The notes beneath the pieces are model-generated. The model did not search any database. It had not been told where the DNA came from and saw only the letters and a program-made list of their open reading frames with translations. Source: Porticoccus sp905181945 (GTDB taxonomy: Bacteria > Pseudomonadota > Gammaproteobacteria > Pseudomonadales > Porticoccaceae). From it: a stretch of 64,000 nucleotides of DNA. Shown here in pieces: positions 61,317 to 64,000 of the stretch. The position numbers were made by a program, and so were the translations under genes. The DNA lies in contig NZ_CP159825.1 in assembly GCF_047729555.1 (NCBI RefSeq), forward strand, positions 806,001 through 870,000, read 5' to 3'. Position 1 is the stretch's first letter. Each line of letters opens with the position of its first letter.

Positions 61317-62026
61317 AATTCTTTTTCTGTCTTTTTTCCATCTCTCCATTCACATGCATACTCTTTGTCATTTATATCGGTAAAAATACCTTTCCCATGC
61401 TCTTTATCATTCATGAATTCACCGACATATTTTCCAATACCAGGCTTGGTCAGCATACCCCGCCCATTAGCCTTACCAAATTCATACTCACCAGCATAAT
61501 TACCACCACCAGGATAAGTATAGACACCACATCCATGATATTCGCCATCAAAGAATTCTCCGACATAGCTTGAACCATCAGGATAGCTGTATGAGCCCTT
61601 TCCTTGTTTTTTCCCATCCACCCAGCTACCAGAATATTTATTACCATCGTCAAAAGCTAAGGTTCCTTCTCCATGCTTCTTGTCATTTCTCCATTGGCCT
61701 TCATATACAGCACCAGCATTATCTGTATAGATTCCCTCTCCATGCTTTCTATCGTTGCTCCACTGACCTGAATATGTATGCCCAATATGATAAGTCATTA
61801 CTCCCTCGCCGCATGCATGACCCTCCTTAAACTGGCCTACGTACTCGCCAATACTAGGGCTATTTAAAATTCCCTCACCGTGAAATTTTCCTTTCTTAAA
61901 CCCACCCTTATAAAAAGCACTATTAGCTAAATGTAAAGTGCCCTGACCATTGATATAGCCATCCTTTAGCTCACCAATGTACTTATCGCCATTAGAAAAA
62001 GTTATAGTCTCTAGCGGTTTTTTCAT
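61313..62026 (-). CDS. MORN-repeat protein
   Basis: 237 aa almost wholly made of about nine MORN repeats of roughly 23 residues (for example YVGQFKEGHACGEGVMTYHI, YSGQWSNDRKHGEGIYTDNA, YEGQWRNDKKHGEGTLAFDD). MORN arrays form beta-hairpin solenoids and often serve as scaffolds or lipid-binding modules. No enzymatic domain and no signal peptide. Same transcript as a 52-aa gene upstream (10 bp away) and a VUT transporter downstream (ATGA overlap). Confidence 0.93.
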   Translation of the reverse strand: MKKPLETITFSNGDKYIGELKDGYINGQGTLHLANSAFYKGGFKKGKFHGEGILNSPSIGEYVGQFKEGHACGEGVMTYHIGHTYSGQWSNDRKHGEGIYTDNAGAVYEGQWRNDKKHGEGTLAFDDGNKYSGSWVDGKKQGKGSYSYPDGSSYVGEFFDGEYHGCGVYTYPGGGNYAGEYEFGKANGRGMLTKPGIGKYVGEFMNDKEHGKGIFTDINDKEYACEWRDGKKTEKEL

Positions 62027-62036
62027 CTTTTAACCC

Positions 62037-62195
62037 TTATCCTTTTTGGCTGGCTTCCAGAGCTCGCCTTAAGTAAACTAAGTCCCTTTCAGCGGCATTA
62101 ACTTCATCCCAGAGGATGTCATCTTCACTGAGCAGGGCTTCTTTTGTAGCCTCCAGCTTGAGTATTTCTTTTTTTGTTGAGGATTCAGTAGTCAT
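62037..62195 (-). CDS. 52-residue hydrophilic protein of unknown function
   Basis: A small ORF with GGAGG 10 bases before the ATG, running straight into the MORN gene (10 bp gap). It is acidic, Lys/Glu-rich and probably a single coiled helix (STKKEILKLEATKEALLSED ... AAERDLVYLRRALEASQ). No family recognised. The good ribosome site and tight spacing to the MORN gene support it being real. Confidence 0.7.
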   Translation of the reverse strand: MTTESSTKKEILKLEATKEALLSEDDILWDEVNAAERDLVYLRRALEASQKG

Positions 62196-62251
62196 CGTTT
62201 TGTGGCCTCCGTCAATAAAAACTCATATCTTCCGACCCCCAGCCAACCCTG

Positions 62252-63274
62252 TCAGGATAAGTAGGTTTCCAAGCTGAATGCCCGATAGCGCAGCCGGGGT
62301 AATTTCTCGGCAGTGATAAAACCGGGCTGGGCGTTAATCACATCGGGAATCCTATTGACCAGCTGGGTGCAGGTGGTCATTGCAGTGGGGACAGCCCCAT
62401 TGGACAGCTCAACGTCGGGCTCCCCCGCTATTTTCCAGTGGTTCATGTCAGTCTGATCAAGCCGATACACACAACCGGTCATTTCGAATACAAAACTCGG
62501 CCCTTCACTAGTTTTAATTTCATCGATATCGGTAAAACCAAGAACATCGCCAACGGCAACCGTGATTCCCAACGAGGCGACTGGTAGAGGTTCAATCGCT
62601 AATACCGGCTGCGACGTCGTCGTAACCGATATAGGCGTCAGCCCAGTATCTGCCACTAGTGCATCCAACACGTTACGACCAAAGGTGGGTGGACGTGAAG
62701 CGGACTCCAGCCAGGTGCTGAACTGCTCCGTAGTGGTTCCAACCTGTTGCTCGCGAGCCAATTCGGGACCATAATCATCGACATTCCAGCTAGCCTGCCC
62801 CAGCACGTTGTTTATATGATGAGTCGTACCCATCAGCATACTTACCATATTGAGCCAATAGCTATCTTGATGGCCGGAACCCGTCAAAGTCACACCGGTG
62901 CGTTTGGCGATCTCATCGAGTTCCGCAGTAATTTCCGGCGAAGTCTTCCACGGGTACAGTGCTTCTTCAGACAGTGTCACCGCATTGACGCCGTGCTCAG
63001 CACATAGGCGAAGCTGCTCCTGTGCATCGGACATATAGCTGTTGACAGCAATGACTGCGATATCGGCCCCACGACTCAACACCTCTGCTGCATCATTGCT
63101 TACGGCAACTCCCAATTGGCGCCCGAGGTCGGTGAGCTCCCCTAAATCCTTGCCGACTTTTGCCGGGCTACGGGAAATAGCTCCAATAATCTCGACTCCC
63201 TTGTCGAGCAACATACGGGTAATGATCGAGTTCATTGTCCCAACACCATAGACCACAGCTTTGATTTTTTTCAT
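62252..63274 (-). CDS. NAD(P)-dependent amine dehydrogenase-like oxidoreductase (DapB/2,4-diaminopentanoate dehydrogenase fold)
   Basis: 340 aa. Rossmann motif VVYGVGTMNSIITRMLL at residues 8-24, a Dap-reductase-like layout, TLSEEALYPW near residue 110 and GSGHQDSYWLNMV near 133, features of 2,4-diaminopentanoate dehydrogenases and the native amine dehydrogenases related to them; the acidic residues in that segment suit a catalytic Glu. GAGGA lies 8 bases before the ATG. Its base composition is visibly GC-richer than its neighbours, suggesting transfer. Reaction and substrate are not determined by the sequence. Confidence 0.75.
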   Translation of the reverse strand: MKKIKAVVYGVGTMNSIITRMLLDKGVEIIGAISRSPAKVGKDLGELTDLGRQLGVAVSNDAAEVLSRGADIAVIAVNSYMSDAQEQLRLCAEHGVNAVTLSEEALYPWKTSPEITAELDEIAKRTGVTLTGSGHQDSYWLNMVSMLMGTTHHINNVLGQASWNVDDYGPELAREQQVGTTTEQFSTWLESASRPPTFGRNVLDALVADTGLTPISVTTTSQPVLAIEPLPVASLGITVAVGDVLGFTDIDEIKTSEGPSFVFEMTGCVYRLDQTDMNHWKIAGEPDVELSNGAVPTAMTTCTQLVNRIPDVINAQPGFITAEKLPRLRYRAFSLETYLS

Positions 63275-63689
63275 GGATACTATCCTCTTGTTATTATCGT
63301 GCTCAATTGCATCGGCATATAATCGATATAGTACTGCTACAGTATAGGACAGCTCAAGAGCAGGTGGTAATCCCGATTCCTGAAAACCACACCTTATGTT
63401 TCACATAAAAAATAAAAAAAGGGTAGCAGCCTGTTTTAGTAATGTTTAGGTTAGCATCTAAGTTCAAAATATTAATATTTTATGGACAATTCTATGACTT
63501 TTTCAGGTGGAAAAAAGCGGCGAAAAAAGAAACAAAACTTGATGATTTTGACTTGGGGCTCTGGAATAAATTCTTTTAATTGATAAAGAATAGAAGATAA
63601 CATAATGGACATTAATTTTACTTTGCAGATACTCCGCCTAACGCTATTTTTTAGCTGACTAGCAATGGTGTTGGAAGAAAAATAAAGGC
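63275..63689. other. Intergenic region with a gene remnant
   Basis: 415 bp. Near its right half it holds the remnant of the 8453 ORF. At 63332-63344 a short inverted repeat (TACTG-CTA-CAGTA) lies about 60 bp before the oxidoreductase start and could be an operator. Nothing else recognised. Confidence 0.5.
63482..63579 (+). pseudogene. Degraded, truncated copy of the ORF at 8453-8752
   Basis: Starts with ATG and matches codons 5-36 of the 8453 ORF (MDNSMTF..., then AAKKETKLDDFDLGLWNKFF after restoring one missing base near 63510), at about 80-85% of bases by hand. A TAA stop at 63577-63579 closes the corrected frame after about a third of the intact length. No trace of the remaining two thirds downstream. 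Confidence 0.75.
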
Positions 63690-64000
63690 CTATGATGCTT
63701 TTTCTTGAACGATGAATTTCCCAACAGCAACCCCGGTCACTTCAACTAGGGTGCCTGCTGACAATTCTTGTTGGCTGCTAAGATTCCAATCGATACCTGA
63801 ATAACGGTATGTAGGGTTTTTGGTCATAGACACAGCGTCATTTAAAATAAAACTATGTCCAACTAAATCATTCGTAACTTTCTTACTTTCAACGTTACCT
63901 TGCATGGACTTTAACGGGCGCCACAAAAGCATGGCCGATAAGGCTGTTAATACTCCCACGCTGGATAATGCACTGAGCATTGAATCGGGGACAACACCAA
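63690..64000 (-). CDS. NfeD-family membrane protein, C-terminal part
   Basis: 103 residues visible; the frame is open through the window's right edge, so the true start lies outside. The visible part begins GVVPDSMLSALSSVGVLTAL, a membrane helix, then WRPLKSMQGNVESKK and an OB-fold C-terminal domain (about 55 residues, DLVGHSFILNDAVSMTKNPTYRYSG ... TLVEVTGVAVGKFIVQEK). This is the short NfeD arrangement, usually next to an SPFH/stomatin-like gene, which would be outside the window. Confidence 0.85.
   Translation of the reverse strand, partial: GVVPDSMLSALSSVGVLTALSAMLLWRPLKSMQGNVESKKVTNDLVGHSFILNDAVSMTKNPTYRYSGIDWNLSSQQELSAGTLVEVTGVAVGKFIVQEKAS

Overview
The window looks like a chromosomal segment of a low-to-mid GC (about 40-43% by eye) gammaproteobacterium, probably a free-living aerobic marine type. 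Evidence: the gltA / sdhCDAB-sucAB divergent cluster, a fused nuoCD inside a 13-gene complex I operon, the rnd-ycgL-ycgN block, gltX followed by tRNA-Ala(GGC), dnaX with a built-in -1 frameshift signal, hrpA, ttcA, glnE and an mlaA-RssB-RssC block like that of Pseudomonas. No phage, IS element, CRISPR array, rRNA or replication origin was seen.

Layout. 1-8.0 kb: TCA cycle genes. sucB (cut by the window edge), sucA, sdhB, sdhA, sdhD and sdhC run leftwards and gltA runs rightwards from a shared 316-bp promoter region. 8.0-8.8 kb: a small AT-rich accessory patch with unknown small ORFs, ending at tRNA-Ala. 8.8-16.4 kb: tRNA-Ala, gltX, dusA, a TerB-like gene, an RssC/RssB (STAS / response-regulator phosphatase) pair, mlaA and a porin. 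16.4-29.4 kb: a long leftward run of hrpA, fadD, a small membrane protein, ycgN, ycgL, rnd, recR, dnaX, ttcA, an all-alpha dUTPase and a glyoxalase-II-like hydrolase. 29.7-30.9 kb: two small exported proteins of unknown function. 30.9-46.0 kb: a CBS-domain gene and the complete nuoN-to-nuoA operon, transcribed leftwards. 46.3-51.8 kb: an SDR, a SulP transporter and glnE, which is interrupted by two opposite single-base frameshifts. 51.8-55.2 kb: a SOUL protein, a rhodanese and several small exported or membrane proteins, including PsiE-like and possibly PsiF-like ones. 55.3-60.6 kb: metY, a three-domain MsrA-thioredoxin-MsrB protein, a membrane protein and ilvD. 60.8-64.0 kb: a VUT/YhhQ transporter, a MORN-repeat protein, a 52-aa protein, a GC-richer amine-dehydrogenase-like oxidoreductase, a decayed copy of the 8.45-kb ORF and the end of an NfeD gene.

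How it works together. Citrate synthase, 2-oxoglutarate dehydrogenase and succinate dehydrogenase feed NADH and quinol into the respiratory chain, and the nuo operon supplies the NADH entry point. dnaX/recR, rnd, ttcA, dusA, gltX and hrpA are housekeeping functions in DNA replication and repair, tRNA modification or charging, and RNA metabolism. glnE, ilvD and metY serve nitrogen and amino-acid metabolism.

Most notable observations: a complete dnaX tau/gamma frameshift cassette (Shine-Dalgarno stimulator, A AAA AAG heptamer, immediate stop, long hairpin), with ebfC/ybaB missing between dnaX and recR; a duplicated and decaying small ORF at 8.45 and 63.48 kb; and several loci (glnE twice, 52.9-53.1 kb, 58.57 kb, 63.5 kb) broken by single-base indels, which could be sequencing errors or real decay. 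I found no wholly new multi-gene system. The strongest candidates for undescribed biology are the small exported proteins and the MORN / 52-aa / VUT operon.
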